Shown here: positions 53,266-62,101 of the stretch, piece after piece
How the letters are laid out: each line of letters begins with the position of its first letter
How positions within the stretch are numbered: position 1 is the stretch's first letter
Assembly (NCBI RefSeq): GCF_017355265.1
Contig: NZ_JADIJQ010000012.1
Span: 1 to 64,000 of the forward strand
Origin: Tessaracoccus sp. SD287
GTDB lineage: Bacteria > Actinomycetota > Actinomycetes > Propionibacteriales > Propionibacteriaceae
Direction: 5' to 3'
DNA length: 64,000 nucleotides
Notes under the pieces: model-generated
The model's database searches: none
Told to the model about the DNA's origin: nothing
Seen by the model: only the letters and a program-made list of their open reading frames with translations
Translations under genes and position numbers: made by a program

Positions 53266-54537
53266 GTGACCCAGCCCAGCCAGGACCCATCCCGTCCCCA
53301 GGACCCAGGAAGCCCGTCACCGGTGGCTGCCGTCGTCGTGCTGGCAGCCGGTGGCGGCACCCGGATGAAGTCGACCACCTCCAAGCTGCTGCACCGCGTC
53401 GCCGGCCAGACGATGCTCAGCTACGCGGTCTCGGCGGCCGGGGCGCTCGACCCGCAGAACCTGGTGGTCGTGGTGGGCCACAACCGCGAGCAGGTGCTCG
53501 AGCACCTGCACGACATCGCCCCCGAGGTGAGGACCGCGGTCCAGGAGGAGCAGAAGGGCACCGGGCATGCCGTGGGCTGCGGACTGGTCGGACTGGAGCA
53601 GATCACCGGCGAGGTGGTGGTCACCTACGGCGACGTGCCCATGCTGACCGGCGAGACGCTGGTGGAACTGGTCGAGGCGCACCGCAGCGCCGGGAACAAG
53701 GCCACCGTGATGACGGCGGTCGTGCCCGACCCGACCGGATACGGTCGAGTCATCCGCGACGGCGACCGGGTCGCCCGCATCGTCGAACAGAAGGACGCCA
53801 GCCCTGATGAGGCCGAGGTCCGCGAGATCAACTCCGGCATCTACGTCTTCGACGCCGAGGTGCTGCGCCACGGCCTGTCGAACCTGGACACCGACAATGC
53901 CCAGGGCGAGTTGTACCTGACCGACGTGATCACCATCGCCAACCGGGCCGGTCACCGGGTCGGCGCCCACATCATCGACGACCTGTGGCAGACCGAGGGC
54001 GTCAACGACCGGGTCCAGTTGGGCCGGATGCATGCCGAGATGAACCGCCGCATCGTCGAGAAGTGGCAGCGGGCAGGCGTCACGGTCCTCGACCCCACCA
54101 GCACCTGGATCGAGTCGGAGGTCGACCTGGGCCAGGACGTCACCCTGCTGCCCAACACCCACCTGGAGGGCGCCACCTCGATTGCGTCCGGGGCCACTAT
54201 CGGCCCCGACACCACCCTGCGAGACGTCGAGGTCGGTGAAGGCGCCACCGTCATTCGTAGTCACGCCGAACTGGCGGTGGTCGGGCCCGGTGCCGTGGTC
54301 GGTCCCTTCGCCCACCTGCGGCCGGGTGCCCAACTCGGCCAGGGCACCACCGCGGCCGGTTTCGTCGCCATCCGCAACGCCACCATCGGCGACGGCTCCA
54401 CCATCGCTCCGTTGAGCTATGTCGGTGGGGTCGGGGTCGAGGCCGGTAGTCTGCTCCAGCCCGGTGCGATCCTGATCGATGCCGAGACCATCCACGTCAA
54501 TGCCCAGCACACCGATCGTCCGGAGGACTCCCAGTGA
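53266..54537 (+). CDS. glmU: GlmU, uridylyltransferase domain intact, acetyltransferase site missing
   Basis: 423 residues, about 30-70 shorter than usual GlmU. The N-terminal UDP-GlcNAc pyrophosphorylase half is complete: VVVLAAGGGTRMKS, VQEEQKGTGHAVGCG, YGDVPMLTGE, EINSGIYVFD, NAQGELYLTDVI. The left-handed beta-helix begins (LGQDVTLLP, GPFAHLRPGAQL) but the acetyltransferase base H363 is replaced (PLSYVGG at 382-388 for HLTYLGD), the NYDG loop and the C-terminal coils are absent, and the protein ends NAQHTDRPEDSQ. GTG 53266 follows GGAGGA; an upstream ATG at 53239 is possible. Its stop overlaps prs, so the end is not a frameshift. Confidence 0.93.
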   Translation: MTQPSQDPSRPQDPGSPSPVAAVVVLAAGGGTRMKSTTSKLLHRVAGQTMLSYAVSAAGALDPQNLVVVVGHNREQVLEHLHDIAPEVRTAVQEEQKGTGHAVGCGLVGLEQITGEVVVTYGDVPMLTGETLVELVEAHRSAGNKATVMTAVVPDPTGYGRVIRDGDRVARIVEQKDASPDEAEVREINSGIYVFDAEVLRHGLSNLDTDNAQGELYLTDVITIANRAGHRVGAHIIDDLWQTEGVNDRVQLGRMHAEMNRRIVEKWQRAGVTVLDPTSTWIESEVDLGQDVTLLPNTHLEGATSIASGATIGPDTTLRDVEVGEGATVIRSHAELAVVGPGAVVGPFAHLRPGAQLGQGTTAAGFVAIRNATIGDGSTIAPLSYVGGVGVEAGSLLQPGAILIDAETIHVNAQHTDRPEDSQ

Positions 54538-55514
54538 CCAGTGGCGTCAAGCGCCCCAATGACAAAGAGATCAAGCTGTTCTCGGGGCGCGCATACCCAG
54601 AATTGGCCCATGAGATCTCCGAACTGATGGGCGTCCCGCTGGTGCCCACCCGGGCGCTGGCCTACGCCAACACCGAGATCTACGTTCGCTTCGAGGAGTC
54701 GGTGCGAGGCTCGGACGCCTTCGTCATCCAGTCCCACTGCGCCCCGGTGAACGAGTGGATCATGGAGCAGTTGATCATGGTCGACGCCCTGAAGCGGGCC
54801 TCGGCCAAGCGGATCACGGTGGTCGCCCCCTTCTATCCCTATGCTCGCCAGGACAAGAAGCACCTCGGACGTGAGCCCATCTCGGCCCGCCTGATCGCCG
54901 ACATGTTCAAGGTGGCCGGCGCCGACCGCATCATGTCGGTCGACCTTCACGCCGCCCAGATCATGGGCTTCTTCGACGGCCCCGTCGACCACCTGTGGGC
55001 GCTGCCGGTGCTCTCGGACTACGTCTCCGAGAAGTACGCCGGTGAGGACATCGTCGTGGTCTCACCCGACGCCGGGCGAGTGCGCCTGGCCGACATGTGG
55101 ACCGACCGGCTGCACTCCTCGCTGGCCATCATCCACAAGCGCCGTGACCCCGACAAGGCCAACACCGTCGAGGTCCACGAGGTGGTCGGTGACGTGGTCG
55201 GCAAGACCTGTCTGCTGGTTGACGACATGATCGACACCGCCGGCACCATCTGCCAGGCCGCCGAGGCGCTGATCGAGCGCGGCGCCGCCAAGGTCATCGC
55301 GGCCGCCACCCACCCGGTGCTGTCCGGCCCGGCTGCGCAACGACTCAACGACTCACCCTTCGAAGAGATCATCGTCACCAACACGCTGCCCCAGCGTGCC
55401 GGGGTCGACATCCCGAAGCTGACGGTGCTGTCGATCGCCCCCTTGATCTCCAAGGCCATCCACGAGGTCTTCGAGGACGGTTCGGTGACCTCCCTGTTCA
55501 ACGGTCACGCCTGA
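54534..55514 (+). CDS. prs: Ribose-phosphate diphosphokinase
   Basis: 326 residues. Makes PRPP from ribose-5-phosphate and ATP for purine, pyrimidine, His and Trp synthesis. IKLFSGRAYPELA, APFYPYARQDKKHLGREPIS, VDLHAAQIMGFF, PDAGRV, and the PRPP loop LLVDDMIDTAGTI are canonical. GTG 54534 overlaps the glmU stop (GTGA), the usual glmU-prs pairing. Confidence 0.97.
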   Translation: MTSGVKRPNDKEIKLFSGRAYPELAHEISELMGVPLVPTRALAYANTEIYVRFEESVRGSDAFVIQSHCAPVNEWIMEQLIMVDALKRASAKRITVVAPFYPYARQDKKHLGREPISARLIADMFKVAGADRIMSVDLHAAQIMGFFDGPVDHLWALPVLSDYVSEKYAGEDIVVVSPDAGRVRLADMWTDRLHSSLAIIHKRRDPDKANTVEVHEVVGDVVGKTCLLVDDMIDTAGTICQAAEALIERGAAKVIAAATHPVLSGPAAQRLNDSPFEEIIVTNTLPQRAGVDIPKLTVLSIAPLISKAIHEVFEDGSVTSLFNGHA

Positions 55515-55516
55515 GC

Positions 55517-55993
55517 ATGGTCGACCCCGGCGAACAGCGCGCACTGGCGGCCCTCCAGGCAGCCGGCGTGCCGTTCGCGATCACCCGGCACGGTCGGGTG
55601 GGGTCGCTGGCCGAGGCGGCAGCGGCGCGCGGGGTGGAACCCGGCGACATCATCAAGAGCCTGGTGGTGCGTCGCGGCGACGACGACTTCCTGTTCGTGC
55701 TGGTGCCCGGCGACCGTGAGATCAGTTGGCCCAAGCTGCGCGGACTGCTCGGCGTGAGCCGGCTCTCGATGCCGGATGCGGCCACCGCGCGCGACGCCAC
55801 CGGGTACGAGCGCGGCACCATCACCCCGTTCGGGTCGGTGCGCCGCTGGCCGGTGGTCGCCGACGCCACCGTGGCCGGACGCACCGTCTCCCTCGGCGCC
55901 GGCGCCCACGGCGTGGCAGCCACCTTGGCCGGGGACGACGTCATTTCGACCCTGGACGCTCAGGTCGCCGACGTCACCGACCCAGCCGGATGA
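55517..55993 (+). CDS. YbaK/EbsC-type aminoacyl-tRNA deacylase
   Basis: 158 residues. RHGRVGSLAEAAAARGV, DIIKSLVVRR, FVLVPGDREISWPKLR and the tail TPFGSVRRWPVVAD match the editing-domain fold that clears mischarged tRNA (Pro/Cys/Ala types). It starts two bases after prs, so is co-transcribed. In mycobacteria an arsC-like or lpqT gene occupies this place. Confidence 0.88.
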   Translation: MVDPGEQRALAALQAAGVPFAITRHGRVGSLAEAAAARGVEPGDIIKSLVVRRGDDDFLFVLVPGDREISWPKLRGLLGVSRLSMPDAATARDATGYERGTITPFGSVRRWPVVADATVAGRTVSLGAGAHGVAATLAGDDVISTLDAQVADVTDPAG

Positions 55994-56039
55994 ATTTGTC
56001 TGGCCCGCGGTCCAGCCGATAGACTCACCGGGCTGCTTG

Positions 56040-56101
56040 GCGAGGGACGCCTGTCCGTGATCGACGAGCTCCATTAGTGGAGTCCGTTTGCCCTCCCTCG
56101 C
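56040..56101 (+). promoter_or_regulatory. Structured 5' leader of rplY
   Basis: Outer stem GCGAGGGA (56040-56047) pairs with TCCCTCGC (56094-56101). Inner hairpin CTCCA-TTAG-TGGAG at 56069-56082. An alternative hairpin GGAC-GCCT-GTCC can form on the 5' arm. It lies 34-96 bases before the L25 start, as a ribosomal-protein autoregulatory leader would. Confidence 0.5.
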
Positions 56102-56135
56102 GAGCCCACACGTTCGAGGTTGAGGAGAAACAACA

Positions 56136-56762
56136 ATGGCTGAAATCACTCTCGTCGCAGAGTCCCGTTCCGAGTTCGGCAAGGGCGCTGCCCGCCGCCT
56201 GCGCCGCGCCGGCCAGGTTCCCGCCGTGCTGTACGGCCACGGCACCGATCCCGTCCACATCGCCCTGCCGGGCCACGCGACGCTGCTGGCCCTGCGCCAG
56301 GCCAACGCCCTGCTGTCGATTGAGGTCCCCGGCGAGGCCGCCCAGCTGGCCCTGCCCAAGCAGGTGCAGCGCGACCCCATCCGCGGTTTCATCGAGCACG
56401 TCGACCTGCTGCTGGTGCGCCGCGGTGAGAAGGTCTCGGTCGAGGTCGCCATCGTGACCACCGGTGAGGCCACCCCCAACACCATGGTCAGCATTGAGCA
56501 CAGCACCATCACCGTGCTCGCCCCGGCCACCAGCATCCCCAGCGAGATCGAGGTCTCGATCGAGGGCGCCGAGGTCGGCACCCAGATCCTGCTGGGCGAC
56601 CTGCAGCTGCCCGAGAACGTCGAGATCGCCGGTGACCCCGAGGCGCTGGTCGTCAACATCACCAATGCCCCGAGCCAGGCCCAGCTGGACGCCGAGATGG
56701 CCGAGGCCGAGGCTGAGGCCGGCATCGAGCACGAGGCTCCTGCCGCTGCTGAAGAGGCCTGA
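56136..56762 (+). CDS. rplY: 50S ribosomal protein L25 (Ctc type)
   Basis: 208 residues. N-terminal 5S rRNA-binding domain (EFGKGAARRLRRAGQVPAVLYG) and a C-terminal CTC domain, with an Ala/Glu-rich tail. Binds loop E of 5S rRNA. GAGGAGAAAC precedes ATG 56136. Pth follows 23 bases downstream, as in many Actinobacteria. Confidence 0.96.
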   Translation: MAEITLVAESRSEFGKGAARRLRRAGQVPAVLYGHGTDPVHIALPGHATLLALRQANALLSIEVPGEAAQLALPKQVQRDPIRGFIEHVDLLLVRRGEKVSVEVAIVTTGEATPNTMVSIEHSTITVLAPATSIPSEIEVSIEGAEVGTQILLGDLQLPENVEIAGDPEALVVNITNAPSQAQLDAEMAEAEAEAGIEHEAPAAAEEA

Positions 56763-56785
56763 GCACGACCCAGGTCTGGGCCGTC

Positions 56786-57385
56786 ATGAATTCTCCCTGG
56801 CTGGTGGCGGGGCTCGGCAACCCGGGCTCCGCCTACGCCTCGACCCGCCACAACGCGGGCTTTCTCGTCGTCGACGAGGCGGCCTCGCGTGGGCGGGTCA
56901 GTTTTTCTGCCCCCCGCGGTATGTATGCCGATGTCGCCGAGACGCGTCTGGGGGCGAGCGGCTTCGGTGCCGTCGGGGACGCGGTCAAGGTGGTGCTGGC
57001 CAAACCCCGCACCTACATGAACGAGTCGGGACGCTCGATTCGGGCGCTGTGCTCCTTCCACAAAATCCCCACCGACCAGGTCATCGTCGTCCACGACGAA
57101 CTGGACATTGACTTCGGCCAGTTGCGGATCAAGGTCGGTGGCGGCGACAACGGCCACAACGGCCTCAAGTCGACCCGCGCCCACCTCGGTTCGGGTGACT
57201 TCTTCCGCGTCCGCTACGGCATTGGTCGCCCCCCGGGCCGGCAGGCCGCCTCCGATTACGTCCTGGAGCCCTTCCCGGCGAAGCTGCGCGACGACGTGCT
57301 GGTCGAGGCCAGCCGCGCCTGTGACGCGATCGAGGTGCTGATCCGCGACGGGCTGGCGGCCGCGCAGAACATCTTCAACAGCTGA
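56786..57385 (+). CDS. pth: Peptidyl-tRNA hydrolase
   Basis: 199 residues. Releases peptides from tRNA after premature dissociation. VAGLGNPGSAYASTRHNAGF holds the catalytic His and first Asn (split), TYMNESG, VVHDELD with Asp, GGGDNGHNGLKS with the second Asn. ATG 56786 is 23 bases after rplY. Followed by the first 71-bp palindromic element. Confidence 0.95.
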   Translation: MNSPWLVAGLGNPGSAYASTRHNAGFLVVDEAASRGRVSFSAPRGMYADVAETRLGASGFGAVGDAVKVVLAKPRTYMNESGRSIRALCSFHKIPTDQVIVVHDELDIDFGQLRIKVGGGDNGHNGLKSTRAHLGSGDFFRVRYGIGRPPGRQAASDYVLEPFPAKLRDDVLVEASRACDAIEVLIRDGLAAAQNIFNS

Positions 57386-57393
57386 TTCCACTC

Positions 57394-57464
57394 CAGCAGC
57401 GTGCACACAGTGCGGCTCTCTCAGTCGCTGCGCCGACACCGTCCTCACTGGGTGCACGTTGCTG
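57394..57464. repeat. 71-bp palindromic element, 3' side of the DUF559 gene
   Basis: Arms CAGCAGCGTGCACACAGTG (57394-57412) and CACTGGGTGCACGTTGCTG (57446-57464) pair with two mismatches, centre 33 bases. The right arm includes the stop codon and last codons of the DUF559 gene. It is the same length and arm sequence as the element at 58,376. Confidence 0.8.
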
Positions 57465-58287
57465 AGAGCTTGCGCAAGGTCCTGATGACCAGGTCCGGCA
57501 TGGTGTCCAGACTGTGCCAGGTGAAGCGCAGCACCGTCCACCCATCGAGTTGCAGATAGTTGTGACGCTCGGCGTCGGACTCCATCGCCGCTTGGCTGCT
57601 GTGGTAGGCCCAGCCATCGAACTCCAGGGCGAGCTTTGCCCCGGGGAAGGCTGCGTCAATGTAGAACGTGCGACCCAGGATGCGGACCCGGTGGTTCGCT
57701 CGCCAGCCCTTGATTCCTGCCTGGCGCAGGGTGGAATGCGCTCGGCGCTCCAGTGCCGACCATGGGCTGTCCCGTGACTCCCACAGCAGACGCGCGCGGT
57801 GGCGATTGCCGGCTCGGTTCGGCAACGCGTCCAGGGCGTCAGTGAGCTGGCGGATCGTCGCCGCGCGGCTGCGCAGCACCTCATCGATTGGGCTGGCGCC
57901 CATCGCGTCGACCAGCTGCAGCGCCGCCAGTGCTGGGCTCGCGATCCTCAGGTCCCCCCGGTTCACCGTCAGGACGGTCGGAATGCTGTCCAGCGTCGGG
58001 ACCAGCCAGGGTGGGGGATTGCGGAAGCGCGCCGGGGCGATGGGCACCGTCTCGTTCGCCAGCGCTGGCCAGAAGAGCAGACGGGCGGCTGCGGCCCCGA
58101 TCACGGTGGCCTGCGGACGGGCCGCTTGGGCGGCGTGCACCCGGTCCAGCCAGGTATCGGACTCGGCGGCGGTGTAGATGCCGGGCAGGATCGCCCGCAG
58201 GTTCCCGCGGCGCACCTGTTCGTCGACGTGACCGCGCCGGTCCAGGGGTACCTGGGCTCGGACAATGAGGTGGGTTGCTGGTGTCAT
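57445..58287 (-). CDS. DUF559 protein with AbiEi-like N-terminus
   Basis: 280 residues. Residues 1-60 (VRAQVPLDRRGHVDEQVRRG, LRAILPGIYTAA) resemble the winged-helix antitoxin AbiEi domain; the C-terminal 100 residues are DUF559, a Vsr/REase-like nuclease fold (FYIDAAFPGAKLALEFDGW with Asp and Glu, then AERHNYLQLDGWTVLRFTW). No AbiEii-type toxin is adjacent. Flanked by two 71-bp palindromic elements and preceded by a promoter module shared with the SAF gene. ATG 58287 is one base from the shared 13-mer. Confidence 0.85.
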   Translation of the reverse strand: MTPATHLIVRAQVPLDRRGHVDEQVRRGNLRAILPGIYTAAESDTWLDRVHAAQAARPQATVIGAAAARLLFWPALANETVPIAPARFRNPPPWLVPTLDSIPTVLTVNRGDLRIASPALAALQLVDAMGASPIDEVLRSRAATIRQLTDALDALPNRAGNRHRARLLWESRDSPWSALERRAHSTLRQAGIKGWRANHRVRILGRTFYIDAAFPGAKLALEFDGWAYHSSQAAMESDAERHNYLQLDGWTVLRFTWHSLDTMPDLVIRTLRKLSATCTQ

Positions 58288-58288
58288 G

Positions 58289-58363
58289 CCCCGGTTATGG
58301 GTGTCGCGGCGCGGCCACGACCAGTTCTCCACAGGTTTTCTGCGTGGCGGAAGGTTCTCCACA
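58289..58363 (-). promoter_or_regulatory. Promoter module with twin DnaA-like boxes upstream of the DUF559 gene
   Basis: Plus strand: CCCCGGTTATGGG (58289-58301), 23 bases, TTCTCCACAG (58325-58334), 20 bases, TTCTCCACAG (58355-58364). Arrangement and distances are identical to those at 22,651. TTCTCCACA fits the looser actinobacterial DnaA-box consensus. The 13-mer again sits one base from the start codon. Confidence 0.6.
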
Positions 58364-58375
58364 GGCCGGGTCGAA

Positions 58376-58446
58376 CAGCAACGTGCACCCAGTGGACCAA
58401 GAACGCTTCCCGGTGGCCGGATTGGCTCACTGGGTGCACGCTGCTG
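58376..58446. repeat. 71-bp palindromic element, 5' side of the DUF559 gene
   Basis: Arms CAGCAACGTGCACCCAGTG (58376-58394) and CACTGGGTGCACGCTGCTG (58428-58446) pair with one mismatch, centre 33 bases. The left arm is the exact reverse complement of the arm at 57446-57464. Outer bases TCGA also pair. Confidence 0.8.
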
Positions 58447-58491
58447 GGTCGACGGGTGTGGCCGTGGAGCGGCATCGCCTAAACTCGGCGG

Positions 58492-61400
58492 GTGACTCTT
58501 TCCGGACTCGTTGACCTGCTCGCGACCGACCCGCAGCTGGCCGAAGCCCTCGAGAGGGGACGCGCCGGCCAGCCAGCGCTCGACCTGACCACCCCCTCCA
58601 GTTCTCGTGCCGCCATCGCGGCCACCCTGGCCAGCAAGACGGGTCGGATGACGTTGATGGTCACCTCGACCTTCCGCGAGGCCGAGGACCTGGTGGCCAG
58701 CCTGGAGTCATGGCTCAGCCCCGAGGACGTCTGCTACTACCCGGCTTGGGAGACGCTGCCCCACGAGCGGCTCAGCCCCCGCTCCGACACCGTCGGGCGT
58801 CGGCTCCAGGTGCTTCGCCGCATCGTCGGGAACTCCGAGCAGCCCAAGCCCACCGTGGTCGTCGCCGCCGTCCGCTCGATCCTGCAGCCGCAGGCCCAGG
58901 GCCTGGCCGACCTGGAACCGGTCGTCGTGCGCAAGGGTGCCGAGTCCAGTCCGCGAGCACTGGCCGAGGCGCTGGTCGCCGCTGCCTACAACCGGGTCGA
59001 CCTGGTGGAGCGTCGCGGGGAGTTCGCCGTGCGCGGCGGCATCGTCGACGTCTTCCCGCCCACCGACGAACATCCCGTCCGGATCGACTTCTTCGGCGAC
59101 GAGGTCGACGAGATCAGGACCTTCACCGTCGCCGACCAGCGTTCCACCGACCAGACCCTCACCGAGGTCACCGCCAGCCCCTGCCGCGAACTGCTGCTCA
59201 ACGACCAGGTGCGGGCCCGGGCCAGGGCGCTGATCAGCGAGCACCCCGAACTGACCGACATGCTCGACCGGATCGCCGAAGGTCACGCCGTGGAGGGCAT
59301 GGAGGCCCTGACCCCGGTGCTGGTCGACCGCCTCGAACTGCTCGTCGAGGTGATGCCCACCAACACCCTGGTGCTGGTCAGTGACCCCGAACTGGTGCGC
59401 AGCCGCGCCATCGACCTGGTCCGCACCAGCCGGGAATTCCTGGAGGCGTCCTGGTCGGGTGCGGCCGGGGGAGGCCGGGCACCGATCGACGTGTCCTCCT
59501 CGGCCTACCGCGAACTGGGCGACGTCCGGGCCGTCTCGCTGGGGCGCGGCCAGTCCTGGTGGACCCTGTCACCCTTCTCCTCGGCCCCCGACGCCGGCGA
59601 CATCGCCACCAGCGACGTCACCCTCGACGGCGTCGAGTCCCACACCCTGGCCATCGCCGCCACCGAGTCGTGGCGCGGCGACGTCGAGGGGGCGATTGCT
59701 GACTTCGCCGACTCGCTGGCCCGCGGTGATCGCGTCGTCCTGACCGCCGACAGCCCCGGTCTGGCTGCCCGGATGAAGGAGGTGCTGGCCGACCACGACC
59801 TGCCCGCCCAGGTCGCGACCGTGCTGGAGGAGGCGCCGCCGGCCAACACCATCACCATCGTCACCGCCACCCAGCAGCATGGCTTCCGGGCCACAGCGCT
59901 CGGTCTGTCCGTGCTCACCACCGGTGACCTGGCCGGCTCCCAGGCTGCCGACAAGGCGGCGCGCAAGATGCCCTCGCGCCGCAAGAACCAGATCGAACCG
60001 CTGGAACTCGTCGTCGGCGACCCCGTCGTCCACGAGCACCACGGGGTCGGCCGCTACATCGAGATGACCACCCGCACCGTCCAGGGCGCCACCCGCGAAT
60101 ACCTGGTCATCGAGTACGCGCCGTCCAAGCGGGGCCAACCTGGCGACCGTCTGTTCGTCCCCATGGACGCGCTCGACCTGGTCACCCGCTACGTCGGCGG
60201 CGAGAATCCGTCCCTGGACCGGATGGGCGGGGCCGACTGGCGCCAGCGCAAGTCCCGCGCCCGCAAGGCCGTCAAGGAGATCGCGGCCGAGTTGATCAAG
60301 CTGTACGCGGCGCGTCAGGCCAGCCGTGGCCACGCCTTCGGCCCCGACACCGTCTGGCAGCGGGAACTGGAGGACGCCTTCGCCTACGTCGAGACGCCCG
60401 ACCAGTTGGCCACCCTGGAGGAGGTCAAGCGTGACATGGAGGCCGTCGTCCCCATGGACCGGCTGGTCTCCGGTGACGTCGGCTACGGCAAGACCGAGAT
60501 CGCCGTCCGGGCCGCGTTCAAGGCCGTCCAGGACGGCAAGCAGGTGGCGGTGCTGGTGCCGACCACCCTGCTGGTCCAGCAGCACTTCCAGACCTTTACC
60601 GACCGCTACGCCGGTTTCCCGGTGAGCGTGGCACCCATGAGCCGCTTCCAGACCGACGCCGAGATCGCCAAGACCAAGGACGGGCTGGCCAGCGGCAAGA
60701 TCGACGTGGTGGTCGGCACCCACCGGCTGTTCGGCAGCGATGTCGCCTTCAAGGACCTGGGCCTGGTCATCGTCGACGAGGAGCAGCGCTTCGGCGTCGA
60801 GCACAAGGAGGCGCTGAAGCGTTTGCGTCTCAACGTCGACGTGCTTTCCATGAGCGCCACCCCGATCCCTCGGACCCTCGAAATGGCCATCACGGGCATC
60901 CGCGAGATGTCCACCATCGCCACCCCGCCCGAGGAGCGCCACCCGGTGCTGACCTTCGCCGGCCCCTACGACGAGGGCCAGGTGGTGGCGGCCATCCGTC
61001 GCGAACTGGCCCGCGAGGGGCAGGTGTTCTTCGTCCACAACCGGGTGCAGTCCATCGAGAAGACGGCGCGCCGGCTGCGGGAACTGGTGCCCGAGGCACG
61101 GGTGGTCACCGCCCACGGGCAGATGGGCGAGAAGCAACTCGAGCAGATCATGGTCGACTTCTGGGAACGTCGCGCCGACGTGCTGGTCTCGACCACCATC
61201 GTCGAGGCAGGTCTGGACATCTCGACGGCGAACACCTTGATCATCGACCGTGCCGACCTGATGGGCCTGTCACAGCTGCACCAGATCCGGGGCCGCGTCG
61301 GACGTGGCCGTGACCGGGGCTACGCCTACTTCCTGTACCCGCCGGACAAGCCGCTCACCGAGGCCGCCCACGACCGGCTGTCCACCATGGCAGCCCACAC

Positions 61401-62046
61401 CGACCTGGGCGCCGGCATGGCGATCGCCATGAAGGACCTCGAGATCCGCGGCGCGGGCAACCTGCTGGGCGGTGAGCAGTCGGGCCACATCGCCGACGTC
61501 GGCTTCGACCTGTACATCCGCCTGGTGGGGGAGGCAGTCAGCGACTTCCGCGGCGAGGACACCGAACCCGAGGCCGACATGCGCATCGAGCTGCCCGTCG
61601 ACGCCCACCTGCCGACCGACTACGTGGAGTCCGAACGCCTGCGCCTGGAGATGTACAAGCGCCTGGCCGAGGTGCGTCACAGCGCCGACATCGCCGAGGT
61701 CGCCACCGAACTGCGCGACCGCTACGGCGAGTTCAACGAGCAGGTGCAGGCGTTGCTGGACGTCGCGGCATTCCGGCTGCTGTGCCGTGAGCGCGGCATC
61801 CAGGAGGTCACCACGGTCGGCACCAACATCCGGCTGGCGCCGGCCGACCTGCCCGAGTCCCGCCAGATGAGGCTGGACCGGCTCTACCCCGGCACCGTGA
61901 TCAAGCGCGCCCTCAACGTGGTGCTGGTGCCCCGCCCGCGTGCCTCGGTGACCAGCGGATTGATGGCCGACCAGGAACTGCTCGAGTGGGTGACCGCGCT
62001 GGTCACCGACATCTTCCCGGTGCTGGTCCACGCCGAGCATGGCTAG
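58492..62046 (+). CDS. mfd: Transcription-repair coupling factor
   Basis: 1,184 residues. Removes stalled RNA polymerase and recruits UvrA. N-terminal UvrB-like region (ATLASKTGRMTLMVTSTFREAE region, PAWETLPHERLSP), RNAP-interacting domain near 510 (DPVVHEHHGVGRYIEM), helicase motor from about 640 (GDVGYGKTEIAVRAAF Walker A, VIVDEEQRFG DEEQ box, SATPIPRTLEMA, GRVGRGRDRGYAY) and C-terminal domain (YKRLAEVR). GTG 58492. It is in the conserved mfd-lipoprotein-mazG order. Confidence 0.97.
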   Translation: MTLSGLVDLLATDPQLAEALERGRAGQPALDLTTPSSSRAAIAATLASKTGRMTLMVTSTFREAEDLVASLESWLSPEDVCYYPAWETLPHERLSPRSDTVGRRLQVLRRIVGNSEQPKPTVVVAAVRSILQPQAQGLADLEPVVVRKGAESSPRALAEALVAAAYNRVDLVERRGEFAVRGGIVDVFPPTDEHPVRIDFFGDEVDEIRTFTVADQRSTDQTLTEVTASPCRELLLNDQVRARARALISEHPELTDMLDRIAEGHAVEGMEALTPVLVDRLELLVEVMPTNTLVLVSDPELVRSRAIDLVRTSREFLEASWSGAAGGGRAPIDVSSSAYRELGDVRAVSLGRGQSWWTLSPFSSAPDAGDIATSDVTLDGVESHTLAIAATESWRGDVEGAIADFADSLARGDRVVLTADSPGLAARMKEVLADHDLPAQVATVLEEAPPANTITIVTATQQHGFRATALGLSVLTTGDLAGSQAADKAARKMPSRRKNQIEPLELVVGDPVVHEHHGVGRYIEMTTRTVQGATREYLVIEYAPSKRGQPGDRLFVPMDALDLVTRYVGGENPSLDRMGGADWRQRKSRARKAVKEIAAELIKLYAARQASRGHAFGPDTVWQRELEDAFAYVETPDQLATLEEVKRDMEAVVPMDRLVSGDVGYGKTEIAVRAAFKAVQDGKQVAVLVPTTLLVQQHFQTFTDRYAGFPVSVAPMSRFQTDAEIAKTKDGLASGKIDVVVGTHRLFGSDVAFKDLGLVIVDEEQRFGVEHKEALKRLRLNVDVLSMSATPIPRTLEMAITGIREMSTIATPPEERHPVLTFAGPYDEGQVVAAIRRELAREGQVFFVHNRVQSIEKTARRLRELVPEARVVTAHGQMGEKQLEQIMVDFWERRADVLVSTTIVEAGLDISTANTLIIDRADLMGLSQLHQIRGRVGRGRDRGYAYFLYPPDKPLTEAAHDRLSTMAAHTDLGAGMAIAMKDLEIRGAGNLLGGEQSGHIADVGFDLYIRLVGEAVSDFRGEDTEPEADMRIELPVDAHLPTDYVESERLRLEMYKRLAEVRHSADIAEVATELRDRYGEFNEQVQALLDVAAFRLLCRERGIQEVTTVGTNIRLAPADLPESRQMRLDRLYPGTVIKRALNVVLVPRPRASVTSGLMADQELLEWVTALVTDIFPVLVHAEHG

Positions 62047-62101
62047 GATCGTCGCGATGCTGCGAGAGCCGCCAGCGACGTCCGACCGTGAGGAAACATC
62101 G

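Noticed and set aside
54400-54537. Frameshift at the end of glmU
   Set aside because: Other frames give no acetyltransferase sequence and the stop overlaps the prs start cleanly.
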